Positions 44,274 to 53,415 of a stretch of 64,000 nucleotides of DNA are shown piece after piece (the first letter of the stretch is position 1; each line of letters begins with the position of its first letter). The position numbers and the translations under genes were made by a program. The stretch is from Ectopseudomonas mendocina (GTDB lineage: Bacteria > Pseudomonadota > Gammaproteobacteria > Pseudomonadales > Pseudomonadaceae). Below the pieces are notes generated by a model, which saw only the letters and a list, made by a program, of their open reading frames with translations, ran no database searches and was not told the origin of the DNA. The stretch lies in the NCBI RefSeq assembly GCF_008041835.1, contig NZ_VRYE01000014.1, forward strand, positions 1 through 64,000, given 5' to 3'.

Positions 44274-44774
44274 TCAGCTCGCCGAAGCCGCCTTCGGCAG
44301 GATGTCGCTGGAGATCATTTCGCCGAACGGGCTGACATAACCGCGACGTTCCGGACGCGTAGGCGCGGCTACGTCCAGATGCGGGAACAGCAGTTCGGCG
44401 ACCCGGTACGACTCCTCCAGGTGCGGGTAACCGGAGCAGATGAAGGTGTCGATGCCCAGCTCCGCATACTCCTTGACCCGCGCCGCCACGGTCGGGCCAT
44501 CGCCTGGCGCGCAGCCACGGTTGGCGAAATGATCCCCGAGCGCAGGGCAGCGAGGAACTTGAGGTGCTGCGTCACCGGGATGCGGGACGCAGCAACCAGC
44601 CAGGAGTCCTCGCAGGAACGTCCAGTGGGGATCAGCACGCCGCCGAAACCGAGACGGTCGGAGCCTGAGCGACCTGGGCCAGGTCGCCGTGGTCGACGGC
44701 GCGCGCACGTAGTCCAGCAGCACTTCAGTGCGCGAGCGCGCCGCAGGGCTGCCGGACAGCAACACGACATGCAT
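44274..44774 (-). pseudogene. ssuD: Fused remnant of ssuE and ssuD (alkanesulfonate monooxygenase system)
   Basis: The minus strand begins like SsuE, the FMN reductase ([20 protein letters not shown], then DYVR). It changes within a few bases into SsuD, the FMNH2-dependent monooxygenase, first in another frame as [12 protein letters not shown], then after one missing base as [20 protein letters not shown] and [19 protein letters not shown]. The middle of ssuD is absent. The end returns to the first frame as [20 protein letters not shown] to [14 protein letters not shown], the SsuD C-terminus. So at least two large deletions and one frameshift have destroyed the locus. No activity is possible. 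Confidence 0.85.
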
Positions 44775-44783
44775 GATGTTTCC

Positions 44784-45023
44784 TTAACGGTTGGGCTGCG
44801 GCGTCAGGCGCAGATAGGGTTTAACCGCGCGCTAGCCTTGCGGGAAGCGCTGAGCGATCTCGGCTTCATCCTTGAGCGACGGCACGATCACCACCTCGTC
44901 ACCGTCCTGCCAGTTGGCCGGCGTGGCAACCTTGTAGTTGTCGGTCAGCTGCAGCGCCCCGGCCATCACAGCCCCGCCAGCCCAGTGGGTGGCGACGCGC
45001 AACAGCGCCGCCACGCAATGCAC
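44784..45023 (-). pseudogene. lsfA: C-terminal remnant of the 1-Cys peroxiredoxin gene lsfA
   Basis: The minus strand encodes LQLTDNYKVATPANWQDGDE, then VVIVPSLKDEAEIAQRFPQG, followed by an in-frame TAG at 44832-44834 and then [15 protein letters not shown] with a final stop at 44784-44786. This is the end of LsfA, a peroxiredoxin induced in sulfate starvation and encoded just before ssuE in several pseudomonads. The catalytic N-terminal two thirds are missing. The remnant lies in the expected order before the ssuE/ssuD wreck. Confidence 0.85.
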
Positions 45024-45044
45024 CGCATACCCCCACCACTCAAC

Positions 45045-46376
45045 TCAAAACAGATGCGCCACCAGCCCAACGACAGCGCACCCGGCAATGGTCTCGATCA
45101 CCCCTCGCTTGAAACCCAGCAACGCCACGCCCGCACCGAGGGTGATCAGCGCCGACACCCAGTCGAACGCCCCGGCAAAGCCCTCCGGCCAGAGCACGTG
45201 ATACCCGAAGAACAGCGCCAGGTTGAGGATCACCCCGACCACCGCAGCGGTGATGCCGGTCAGCGGCGCGGTGAACTTCAACTGACCATGGGTCGACTCC
45301 ACCAACGGCCCGCCGGCGAGGATGAACAGGAACGACGGCAGAAAGGTGAACCAGGTGACCAGCACCGCTGCCAACGCGCCACTGGCGAAGGCCGAGTCGC
45401 CCCCGAACACCGGCTGGCCGTAAGCACCGACGAAGGCCACGAACGCCACCAGCATGATCAGCGGCCCCGGCGTGGTTTCACCCAGCGCCAGGCCATCGAT
45501 CATTTGCCGGGGCGTCAGCCAGCCGTAATGCTCGATGGCGCCCTGATACACATAAGGCAACACCGCATACGCGCCGCCGAACGTAAGCAGCGCCGCCTTG
45601 GTGAAGAACCAGCCCATCTGCGTCAGCGTGCCCTGCCAGCCGAATGCCAGGGTCAACAGGCCCATCGGCAGCAGCCAGAGCAGCGCACCGACCAGCAGGA
45701 TCAGCACCAGGCGGCTGGAGCGAAAATGCGTATGCGCCAGGCGCGTCTCGTCATCGATCAGCGCCGGGGCATGCGCCCCGCCCGCCTCGCCATGCCCGGC
45801 GCCGACCGCGAAGTGCTGCGGCGCCAGCCGCCCGCCGATGTAGCCCACCAGCGCGGCACCGAGCACGATCAGCGGGAACGGCAACTGCAGCGCAAAAATG
45901 GCGACGAAAGCCGCTGCTGCAATGGCCCACAGCCAGGCGTTCTTCAACACCCGCCCGCCGATGCGCCAGGCCGCCTGCACCACGATGGCCGTCACCGCCG
46001 GCTTGATGCCATAGAAGATCCCCGCCACCAACGGCACATCGCCGAACACCAGATAGACCCAGGACAGCACGACCAGGATCAGCAGCGACGGCAGCACGAA
46101 CAGCGCCCCGGCGATCACCCCGCCCCAGGTGCGGTGCATCAGCCAGCCGATATAGGTGGCCAACTGCTGCGCCTCCGGCCCGGGCAGCAACATGCAGTAG
46201 TTCAGCGCATGCAGAAAGCGCCGCTCGGACAACCAGCGGCGCTTCTCCACCAGCTCCTGGTGCATGATAGAAATCTGCCCCGCCGGCCCGCCGAAACTGA
46301 TCAACCCCAGCTTCAGCCAGAACCAGAAGGCCTGCAGCAGACTGACCGGGGCGGGACGCTCAGGGGACTCGGACAT
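45045..46376 (-). CDS. chrA: Chromate efflux transporter
   Basis: ChrA exports chromate, which enters through sulfate permeases. The 443-residue protein has two homologous CHR halves. The first shows FWFWLKLGLISFGGPAGQIS and LLPGPEAQQLATYIGWL, the second GWFFTKAALLTFGGAYAVLP and LALGETTPGPLIML, each with about five or six membrane segments. A histidine-containing loop separates the halves. It looks intact. Neighbouring sulfate uptake genes make the context sensible, though it stands 21 bases after the lsfA remnant with no operon partner. Confidence 0.92.
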   Translation of the reverse strand: MSESPERPAPVSLLQAFWFWLKLGLISFGGPAGQISIMHQELVEKRRWLSERRFLHALNYCMLLPGPEAQQLATYIGWLMHRTWGGVIAGALFVLPSLLILVVLSWVYLVFGDVPLVAGIFYGIKPAVTAIVVQAAWRIGGRVLKNAWLWAIAAAAFVAIFALQLPFPLIVLGAALVGYIGGRLAPQHFAVGAGHGEAGGAHAPALIDDETRLAHTHFRSSRLVLILLVGALLWLLPMGLLTLAFGWQGTLTQMGWFFTKAALLTFGGAYAVLPYVYQGAIEHYGWLTPRQMIDGLALGETTPGPLIMLVAFVAFVGAYGQPVFGGDSAFASGALAAVLVTWFTFLPSFLFILAGGPLVESTHGQLKFTAPLTGITAAVVGVILNLALFFGYHVLWPEGFAGAFDWVSALITLGAGVALLGFKRGVIETIAGCAVVGLVAHLF

Positions 46377-47499
46377 CGAAGGGCTCCATCGGTGGACAAA
46401 ATCGACCGGGTACTATAGCCGTATAACGTGACCGTCGTGCGACAGCGCACGAAAAATCACCAACCCCACGCAGCCCTTGCCCTACCTGGCCTGGCCGAGT
46501 TTTCCCGCATCTTATCCACAGCACTTTCCCCAGATTCTGTGCACGACACCCGGCAACACGCCCCCACCCTGCCCTACTGTTGAAAAAATGAGCCAAGTGA
46601 TTGATTAGAAGCGATATTCTGCCCGGCGATAACGCCAGCAAAGCGTCATTGGGCAAAAACTGAGCGGCCTGCCGAGACCCGCTTGAATGCTAGGCGCAGA
46701 GGGCTTTTGCAAAGGTTATCCACAGCGCTGTTAACAGAATTTGTGGGTGGGTTTGGCAAGGTATGAACTGCCGACTCTGGCGCAAGAAAACAACCGAGAG
46801 GGCATTTTGCCCGCGAAGCGTGGACAGCCTCGCGTTGGATGGAATAGCAAGTAGCCCGGACAACCTCGCACCACAGTGGATGAAAACCTACGCAGAAATA
46901 CCCGCCGCGTAGGGTGGACAACGCGGAGCTTGTCCACCGTGCCACGTGTCGGAACAGCAACTAGGCTGGTTAGAGCAAAGCAATACCCAGAGCAATTGCG
47001 GTGATGGGTTTCAAGTGAAAAGGGGACAGATTTATTTACTGTCCTTGCGACCTACAGAGCATTAAAAGCACGGTGCGCACAGCGCACCCTACGATAAGAA
47101 CCCCGATATATCAGACGCGCGAATAGCCCCTTCAGGAGGGTGAGCGGAATCGTCGTGGAAGAGGTTGAGCGGCATGGATGCCGCGAGAGCGGCGATGGGC
47201 CAAGGATGGCCCTTCGCCGCGTGCCTCTGGAACGATGATGGAGCGAACGAACCCCGGCGAAGCCGGGGCCGGATGGCGGGGCGGGCGGTTTTGGTTACTT
47301 TTGCCAAGACAAAAGTGACTCGCCCGAGGGGGCGAAACCAGAAATATCGGTCAACCAGTTAATCCAGGCGACCGCTACCCTCTGCACGAAAAGCGCTTTT
47401 ATTCGAATGAAACTATCGGATTCATGCCCGTCATACCCAAATACCTCGAACAAACAAAGCCCCCGGATTTCATCCGGGCTACGCCTTGAAACGAAGACG
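46377..47499. other. Gene-poor region of 1.1 kb with repeats and two DnaA-box-like sites
   Basis: No credible protein gene is seen; the frames present run through repeats. It holds two exact TTATCCACA sequences (46512-46520 and 46716-46724), a repeat block with GTAGGGTGGACAACGC and TTGTCCACCGTG (46909-46942), the phrase AAGGGGACAGATTTATTTAC near 47020, and the element at 47105-47362. The chrA promoter should lie in the first 100 bases. Confidence 0.6.
47105..47362 (+). repeat. Dispersed intergenic element with conserved stem-loops
   Basis: The element contains GCATGGATGCCGCGAGAGCG, GATGGGCCAAGGATGGCCC, CCCCGGCGAAGCCGGGG and a final hairpin GTTACTTTTG/CAAAAGTGAC. I recognise very similar sequence from the intergenic regions of many Pseudomonas and other proteobacterial genomes, where a 65-codon frame (47165-47362 here) is often annotated as a hypothetical protein. 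The nested hairpins and wide dispersal point to a repeat or structured RNA rather than a protein. This recognition is from memory. Confidence 0.6.
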
Positions 47500-48744
47500 C
47501 TAGCCCACCTTCGCCGGCGAAGCATCCTCGAAGCGATTCACCTGGCGCAGGCTCTTGAAGCCGAGCATCCAGCCGCCGGTGACGGTCAGGGTGCAGGCGC
47601 AGCCGATCAGCGCAGCCGGCACCACGCCGAACCAGGCGGCGCTGGTGCCGGCGCGGAATTCGCCGAGTTCGTTGGAAGAGCCGATGAACAGCATGTTCAC
47701 CGCATTGACCCGACCACGCATGGCGTCCGGGGTGGAGAACTGCACCAGGGATGAGCGGATGTACATGCTCACCATGTCCGCACCGCCGGCCACCACCAGC
47801 GCAGCGAACGACAGCCAGAACAGGCTGGACAGGGCGAACACCAGATTGGCCACGCCGAACAACGCCACCGCGCCGAACATCACCAGCCCGACATTACGGT
47901 TGAAGGGTTTCATGCTCAGGTACAGCCCCACCGATACCTCGCCGATGGCCATGGCGCTGCGCAGCAGGCCGAGGCCGGTCGGGCCGACTTCCAGCACTTC
48001 CTGGGCATAGATGGGCAGCAATGCGATCACGCCGCCGAGCAGCACCGCGAACAGGTCCAGCGAGATGGTGCCGAGGATGATCGGGCGCGTGCGGATAAAG
48101 TGGATGCCGGCGGTGAAGCGCGCCCAGGCAGTGGCTTCCAGTGCCTGCATTTTCTCGGCATAGCGCACCGGCACCCGCAGCAGCAGCACGCAGCCAGCGA
48201 GGAAGCAGGCCAGGCACACCGAGTAGGTCAGCCCGCCACCGCCGATGGCATACAGACCACCGCCGATCACCGGTCCCGAAATGGTCGCACCGCGCATGAT
48301 CATGCTGTTGGCGGCGATGGCCGCAGCCAGGCGCTCGCGCGGCACGATCTGCGGCAGCAGGCTGGACAACGCCGGCCCGGTGAAGGCACGACCACAGCCA
48401 TACAGCACCAGCACCGCGTAGTACCAACTGACCGCCGCCTCGCTCAGCGACAACCACAGCAGCGCCGCCGCGCACACCCCTTCGACCAGCCAGCTGAGCA
48501 TGAGGATCAGCTTGCGGTCGTAGCGGTCGATCAGGTCGCCGGCCGGCATCAGCAGCACCAGCATGGGGATGAACTGGGCCAGGCCGACATAGGCCAGCGA
48601 CAGCGGGTCGCGGGTCAGGTCATAGACCTGCCAGGCCACCACAACGGCCTGGATCTGTACGGCGAAGACCACGACGATGCGGGCGATGAGAAACGCCAGG
48701 AAACCGGGCAGGCGATAGACGGAAGCAGGAACAGCAGCGGACAC
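47500..48744 (-). CDS. Major facilitator superfamily exporter (EntS-like)
   Basis: The 414-residue protein has about twelve membrane segments. After the second and third segments come the MFS loop motif GDLIDRYDRKLILM and then GRAFTGPALSSLLPQIVPRE, with RLAAAIAANSMIMRGATISG close to the EntS/MFS_3 subfamily of drug or siderophore exporters. The second half shows STPDAMRGRVNAVNMLFIG. No siderophore genes lie nearby, so the substrate cannot be named. The gene appears monocistronic. Confidence 0.88.
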   Translation of the reverse strand: MSAAVPASVYRLPGFLAFLIARIVVVFAVQIQAVVVAWQVYDLTRDPLSLAYVGLAQFIPMLVLLMPAGDLIDRYDRKLILMLSWLVEGVCAAALLWLSLSEAAVSWYYAVLVLYGCGRAFTGPALSSLLPQIVPRERLAAAIAANSMIMRGATISGPVIGGGLYAIGGGGLTYSVCLACFLAGCVLLLRVPVRYAEKMQALEATAWARFTAGIHFIRTRPIILGTISLDLFAVLLGGVIALLPIYAQEVLEVGPTGLGLLRSAMAIGEVSVGLYLSMKPFNRNVGLVMFGAVALFGVANLVFALSSLFWLSFAALVVAGGADMVSMYIRSSLVQFSTPDAMRGRVNAVNMLFIGSSNELGEFRAGTSAAWFGVVPAALIGCACTLTVTGGWMLGFKSLRQVNRFEDASPAKVG

Positions 48745-49091
48745 GGTGCAAACCTCGGGGCATGACCGGTCGGTTCCGGTCGAGGCGGGCCGGCCAATCT
48801 ACGGTAAAGCGCCAGCTCTGGGCAAACCGGCGAACAGGCTGTTGCGCGGGTTGCGCCATTGCGTGACGACGATGGACACACGCTTGAAGCAGGCCACCGC
48901 ACTGCCGCAATTGAGACTGCATGGCTGCAGGAGGTGGCGCGAGGCAGGTGTAGGAGCGGCGCCCCGCCGCGAACAAGGGCCGTGCTGGACGGACAGCTTC
49001 GCCCCGGGCGCAGCTCCTACGAAAAGCGCTTTTGGTAGCCGTGCCCGATAGGTATTAGAGTAATCGCCCCCCTTTATGCCGGAACACCGCC
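48745..49091. other. Intergenic region between divergent genes
   Basis: These 347 bases hold the promoters of the MFS gene and the methyltransferase gene. A GTAGGAGCGGC repeat half and GAGCTGCGCCCGGGG-like sequence near 48950-49020 are the only features I recognise. Confidence 0.5.
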
Positions 49092-49721
49092 ATGCCGCTC
49101 AGCCCCGACGAACTCGCGCAGATCAGCGCCCTGACCCTGGCCCACTACCAGAGCAGCGCCGAGGACTTTCGCGAAGGCACGCGCGACCATGACGTGAGTC
49201 AGAACATCGCTGCGCTGCTGCGGCATATTGAGGGCGAGAAGCCCTGGCGCATCCTCGATTTCGGCTGCGGGCCGGGGCGCGACCTGCGCACCTTCAGCGG
49301 CCTGGGCCACGAAGCCATCGGCCTCGATGGCTGCGCCGAGTTCGTCGTCATGGCGCGTGCCGACAGCGGCTGCGAGGTGTGGCAGCAGAGCTTCCTCGAA
49401 CTGGAGCTGCCGGCCGGGCATTTCGACGGCATCTTCGCCAACGCCAGCCTGTTCCATGTGCCGGATCAGGAACTGCCGCGCGTACTCGGCCAGTTGCATG
49501 CGGCGCTCAAACCGGGCGGCGTGCTGTTCAGCTCCAACCCGCGTGGCGAGAATCAGGAAGGCTGGAACGGCCCGCGCTACGGCAGTTATCACGATCTGGA
49601 ACGCTGGCGCGCGCGGCTCACGGCGGCCGGTTTCGTCGAGCTGGAGCACTACTACCGCCCCGCCGGCCTACCACGCGACCAGCAACCCTGGCTGGCCAGC
49701 GTGTGGCGGCGGATCGCCTAG
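49092..49721 (+). CDS. Class I SAM-dependent methyltransferase
   Basis: The 209-residue protein has the SAM-binding motif I ILDFGCGPGRDLRTF (about 54-68), GLDGCAEFV for motif II, and GIFANASLFHVPDQELPRVL for motif III/IV. It is soluble and lacks extra domains. The substrate is unknown; the fold resembles small-molecule methyltransferases of the UbiE/tellurite-resistance type. Its stop codon overlaps that of the converging LysR gene by two bases. Confidence 0.88.
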   Translation: MPLSPDELAQISALTLAHYQSSAEDFREGTRDHDVSQNIAALLRHIEGEKPWRILDFGCGPGRDLRTFSGLGHEAIGLDGCAEFVVMARADSGCEVWQQSFLELELPAGHFDGIFANASLFHVPDQELPRVLGQLHAALKPGGVLFSSNPRGENQEGWNGPRYGSYHDLERWRARLTAAGFVELEHYYRPAGLPRDQQPWLASVWRRIA

Positions 49722-50659
49722 CGGCGGTGCTGTTCTATCGCGGCTGAAGCCGCTCCTACGTCACACACGGTTGGCTGCTCGGGCGAGAGATAGCTGACCA
49801 GTTGCCGCGCATGAGATGACAGCTCCTCCCAGCTGCGCACGCACAGGCGCAGCTCGCGGGTGGCCCAGACATCCTCGAGCATCACCACCGCCACCGGCAG
49901 CTCCTGGGCGAAGCGGGTCGCGGCGACCTCAGGCAGCATGGATACACCGACGCCCTGCGCCACCAGTTGGGCGATGGCATCGAAGCTCGGCGCACGCACA
50001 CGTACCTTGAGCGGCAAGGCATTGCGCACCGCCATGTACTCGACGAAGCGCTGCATCGCGCGTTCGGCCGGCAGGCAGACGAAGGGGTAGTTGAGCGCAT
50101 CGCGTAGCGAGGCCGCGCGCTGGCCAATCAGTGCATGCCCGTGCGGTACCAGCATCACCAGGCGGTCGTTGCGAAACGGCAGCGACAGGAGTTCATCGGT
50201 GGGCAGGTTGCCGTCGTAGACACCGATGTCGATGGCGCCTTCCCGCACCGATCTCAATACGGCCTTGCTGCCCTGCTCGGCCAGTTGCAGATCCACTTCC
50301 GGGTAGTCGGCCAGGAAGGGCCCGAGCGCCGCCGGCAGGAAGGTGCTGTTGGCCACGGTGGACGCGCCCAGGCGCAGGGTGATGCGCCGCTCGCCCTTGA
50401 GCTCCTCGATGGTCTGGGTGAGCAAACGGGCTTCCCTCAGCACGCCCTGGCAGGCCTCCAGAACCAGGCGCCCGGCCGGGGTCAGGGTCATGCCATCGCT
50501 GCTGCGCACGAACAGCGTCAGCCCGCAGCGTTCCTCGAACAGGCGCAGGCGGGTACTGGCCGCCGAGACGGCGACGGGAAAGGTCGCCGCCGCCTTGCTC
50601 AGGCTGCCGGTGGCGGCGATAGCCGCGATCAGGCGCAGGTCGGGCAGATCGAAATGCAT
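49718..50659 (-). CDS. LysR family transcriptional regulator
   Basis: The 313-residue protein has an N-terminal winged helix (1-60; DLRLIAAIAATGSLSKAAAT, then STRLRLFEERCG) and a type II periplasmic-binding-like effector domain (about 90-295; LRLGASTVANSTFLPAAL). It is divergent from the EamA transporter gene with 103 bases between, a typical arrangement in which the regulator controls its neighbour. The last residues (CDVGAASAAIEQHRR) are encoded by a REP sequence, so the tail is probably acquired. The effector is unknown. Confidence 0.9.
   Translation of the reverse strand: MHFDLPDLRLIAAIAATGSLSKAAATFPVAVSAASTRLRLFEERCGLTLFVRSSDGMTLTPAGRLVLEACQGVLREARLLTQTIEELKGERRITLRLGASTVANSTFLPAALGPFLADYPEVDLQLAEQGSKAVLRSVREGAIDIGVYDGNLPTDELLSLPFRNDRLVMLVPHGHALIGQRAASLRDALNYPFVCLPAERAMQRFVEYMAVRNALPLKVRVRAPSFDAIAQLVAQGVGVSMLPEVAATRFAQELPVAVVMLEDVWATRELRLCVRSWEELSSHARQLVSYLSPEQPTVCDVGAASAAIEQHRR
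49735..49760 (-). repeat. Single Pseudomonas REP unit inside the end of the LysR gene
   Basis: TCGCGGCTGAAGCCGCTCC followed by TAC matches one arm of the REP pair at 40543-40602 exactly. It lies within the last 15 codons of the LysR gene. Confidence 0.75.
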
Positions 50660-50762
50660 GAAGCCTTCTCCAAATCAGAAAGCCATCTTCGTGAAATTGC
50701 GATTCTGGCCGTCTAGCTTTCCGCTCAGAATAACAGCTCACTTCTCTGCCGTAGCTCTGCTC

Positions 50763-51695
50763 ATGAATGCTTTGACCGCCTCGTACCGCCGCAGCCTGGA
50801 TAGCGGCGTGTTGTTCGCCGTGCTCTCGGCCACCGGCTTCAGCCTCAAAGCCGTGTTCGTCAAACTCAGCTATGCCGCCGCGCCGGTGGATGCCGTCACC
50901 GTGCTGAGCCTGCGCATGGGCCTGGCGCTGCCGCTGTTCGCCTGGCTGCTGTGGCTGAGCCGTGGCACCGAGCAGGCACGCTTGTCGGCGAAAGACTCGG
51001 CGCACGTTCTGCTGCTGGGGATGCTCGGCTACTACCTGTCGAGCCTGTTCGACTTCTATGGCCTGCAGTACATCAGCGCCGGGCTGGAGCGGCTGATCCT
51101 GTTCACCTACCCGACGCTGGTGCTGCTGTTGCAGATGCTGGCGATGGGCGAGCGGCCAGGCCCGCGCACCTTCCTCGCCCTGGGCCTTTGTTACCTGGGC
51201 CTGAGCATCGCCTTGGTGCATGACATCCGCGTCGAGGGCGACAGCGAGCAGATCCTGCTGGGCGCCGCCTGGGTGTTCGCCAGCGCGGTGACCTATGCCC
51301 TGTACTACCTGGGCACCGGCGTGGTGATTCGCCGGGTCGGCTCGATGCGCCTGGCGGGGCTGGCCGGCGGTTCATCGGCGATCATGGTGCTGATCCACTA
51401 TGGCGTGACGCACGACCCGGCGCAGTTGGCGAACCTGCCGAGCGAAGTGTGGCTGTACAGCGCGCTGATGGCGCTGCTGTCGACGGTGCTGCCGATCTAC
51501 TGGCTGGCCCTGGCCGTACAGCGTATGGGCGCCAGCCATGCTGCCCTGTTCGGCAACCTGGGCCCGGTGCTGACCCTGTTCGCCGCCTGGGTGCTGCTCG
51601 GCGAGGCCATCACCCTGTATCAGATCATCGGCCTGGCGCTGGTGCTGCTGGGCGTCTCGCGTTTGTCGGCGGGCAAACAACGCAAAAGTGGGTGA
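50763..51695 (+). CDS. EamA/DMT family transporter
   Basis: The 310-residue protein has ten membrane segments in two EamA repeats: about 15-150 (SATGFSLKAVFVKLSY, YYLSSLFDFYGLQYIS) and 165-300 (LPIYWLALAVQRMGASHAAL, GPVLTLFAAWVLLGEAI). DMT proteins export amino acids or other metabolites. It begins 103 bases from the divergent LysR gene, which probably regulates it. The substrate is not visible. I chose the ATG at 50763; the frame is open upstream through the LysR promoter. Confidence 0.88.
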   Translation: MNALTASYRRSLDSGVLFAVLSATGFSLKAVFVKLSYAAAPVDAVTVLSLRMGLALPLFAWLLWLSRGTEQARLSAKDSAHVLLLGMLGYYLSSLFDFYGLQYISAGLERLILFTYPTLVLLLQMLAMGERPGPRTFLALGLCYLGLSIALVHDIRVEGDSEQILLGAAWVFASAVTYALYYLGTGVVIRRVGSMRLAGLAGGSSAIMVLIHYGVTHDPAQLANLPSEVWLYSALMALLSTVLPIYWLALAVQRMGASHAALFGNLGPVLTLFAAWVLLGEAITLYQIIGLALVLLGVSRLSAGKQRKSG

Positions 51696-51740
51696 GCCTG
51701 GCTCAACCAGCAGGGATCAGGTCGGCGGCCGACGCCCTTC

Positions 51741-53357
51741 TCAGTACACGGCAATATGCGAGTCGGCCCTCGGCTCGGTGCCGCCGCAGAGCACGCCGGT
51801 CTGCGGGTCGCGCACGATGATCTGGCCGCGGCCGTAGTCGGTGCGGTCGCAGGCCACTTCGATCTGGTGACCACAACGGGCCAGAGCGAAGGTAAGGTCG
51901 CGCGGGGTTTCCTGCTCGATGCCCACCTTCTGCCCGCCCAGCCACTGCCAGCGTGGGGCGTCCAGCGCGGCCTGGGGGTTGAGGCCGAAATCCACCAGGT
52001 TCATCACCATCTGCACATGCCCCTGCGGCTGCATGTAACCGCCCATCACGCCGAACGGGCCGACCGCCACGCCGTCCTTGCTGAGAAAGCCCGGGATGAT
52101 GGTGTGGAAGGTCTTCTTGCCCGGCACCAGGTAGTTGGAATGACTCGGGTCGAGGCTGAACTCCGAACCCCGGTTCTGCAGGGCGATGCCGCTGTCGGGC
52201 AGCACCACGCCGGAGCCGAAGCCGTGATAGGCGCTCTGGATGAACGAGACCATGTTGCCCTCGCCATCGGCGGTGGCGATGTACACCGTGCCGCTGGCCT
52301 TGGGGTCGCCGTGCAGCGGCTCGCGCGCACGCTCGCCGATCAGCGCACGGCGCCGGGCGCAGTAGTCCTCGGCGAGCAGTTCCTCTGCGGCCACGCGCAT
52401 GTGCTCGGGGTCGGTGATGTAGTGCAGACCGTCGGCGTAGGCCAGCTTCATCGCCTCGATCTGGCGGTGCCAGGTCTGGCGGCTGTCGCGGTGATGGAAG
52501 TCGAAGCCTTCAAGAATCTTCAGGGTCATCAGGGCGATCAGGCCCTGGCCGGCCGGCGGTATTTCCCAGACATCGTAGCCGCGGTAGTTGACCTTGATCG
52601 GCTCCACCCAGCGCGGCAGGTAGCCGGCCAGGTCGGCGGCCGCGAGTTTGCCGCCAGTCGCGGCGGCATGGCCGGCCAGGCGCTCGGCGATGGCGCCGCG
52701 GTAGAAACTTTCGCACTGGGTGGCGGCCAGTTCGGCCAGGGTCTGCGCCTGCGCCGGATTGCGAAACAGCTGCCCGGCCAACGGCGCCTGGCCGTCGATC
52801 AGATAGGTGTCGAACCAGGCCTGTAGCTCGGGAAAGGCCTCGAGACTGGCCTGGTATTCATCCTTGGCGATGCGCCATTGATGGGCGACCACCGGTGATA
52901 CCGGGAAGCCATCGCGCGCCAGCTCGATGGCCGGCTGCAGCAGCTCGGCGAAGGGCAGCTTGCCGAAACGCCGCGACAACTCGGCCCAGGCCGCAGGGCA
53001 ACCGGGCACAGTGACCGGCAGCCAGCCGTGCACCGGCATGCGCTCGTGGCCGGCGGCCTTGACCGCCTCGCTGGATAGCGCCGCTGGTGCATGGCCGCTG
53101 GCGTCCAGGCCATGGAGTTTGCCCTTGATCCAGACCAGGGCGAAGGCGTCACCACCGATGGCGCAGCCGGTAGGCTCGACTACCGTCAGCGCAGCGGCGG
53201 TGGCGATGGCCGCATCCACCGCGTTGCCGCCACGGCGCAGCATGGCGATGCCGGCTTCGGCCGCCAGAGGTTGCGAGGCAGCGACCATGCCCTTGCGGGC
53301 GAACACGCTCTGGCGCTGGGAGGCGTAGGGATACTCATGGGCGGAGAAATTGAGCAT
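51741..53357 (-). CDS. Gamma-glutamyltransferase family hydrolase, cytoplasmic form
   Basis: The enzyme cleaves gamma-glutamyl bonds after self-processing at a threonine. RRGGNAVDAAIATAAALTVV and PTGCAIGGDAF are near the N-terminus, and the autoprocessing site is SGTVYIATADGEGN with Thr357 as the likely nucleophile. GPFGVMGGYMQPQGHVQMV is near the end. Length is 538 residues. There is no signal peptide, unlike secreted Ggt, so it probably acts on imported gamma-glutamyl compounds. It is last in an operon after an amino-acid ABC transporter, which supports this. Confidence 0.88.
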   Translation of the reverse strand: MLNFSAHEYPYASQRQSVFARKGMVAASQPLAAEAGIAMLRRGGNAVDAAIATAAALTVVEPTGCAIGGDAFALVWIKGKLHGLDASGHAPAALSSEAVKAAGHERMPVHGWLPVTVPGCPAAWAELSRRFGKLPFAELLQPAIELARDGFPVSPVVAHQWRIAKDEYQASLEAFPELQAWFDTYLIDGQAPLAGQLFRNPAQAQTLAELAATQCESFYRGAIAERLAGHAAATGGKLAAADLAGYLPRWVEPIKVNYRGYDVWEIPPAGQGLIALMTLKILEGFDFHHRDSRQTWHRQIEAMKLAYADGLHYITDPEHMRVAAEELLAEDYCARRRALIGERAREPLHGDPKASGTVYIATADGEGNMVSFIQSAYHGFGSGVVLPDSGIALQNRGSEFSLDPSHSNYLVPGKKTFHTIIPGFLSKDGVAVGPFGVMGGYMQPQGHVQMVMNLVDFGLNPQAALDAPRWQWLGGQKVGIEQETPRDLTFALARCGHQIEVACDRTDYGRGQIIVRDPQTGVLCGGTEPRADSHIAVY

Positions 53358-53415
53358 GGGGAAAACTCGATTCAGAAATTGACTGGGGACTGAGCGGCAA
53401 GACGCGCCGCTCTCC

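Noticed and set aside
44196..46418. Very long open frame on the plus strand (740 codons)
   Set aside because: It is antisense to the chromate transporter and the ssu and lsfA remnants. Its product is rich in Arg, Gln, His and Pro with no domain, as is usual for the opposite strand of GC-rich genes.
46646..46960. Possible 104-residue protein on the minus strand
   Set aside because: The frame runs through repeat DNA and a DnaA-box-like site, lacks a ribosome-binding site and resembles no family.
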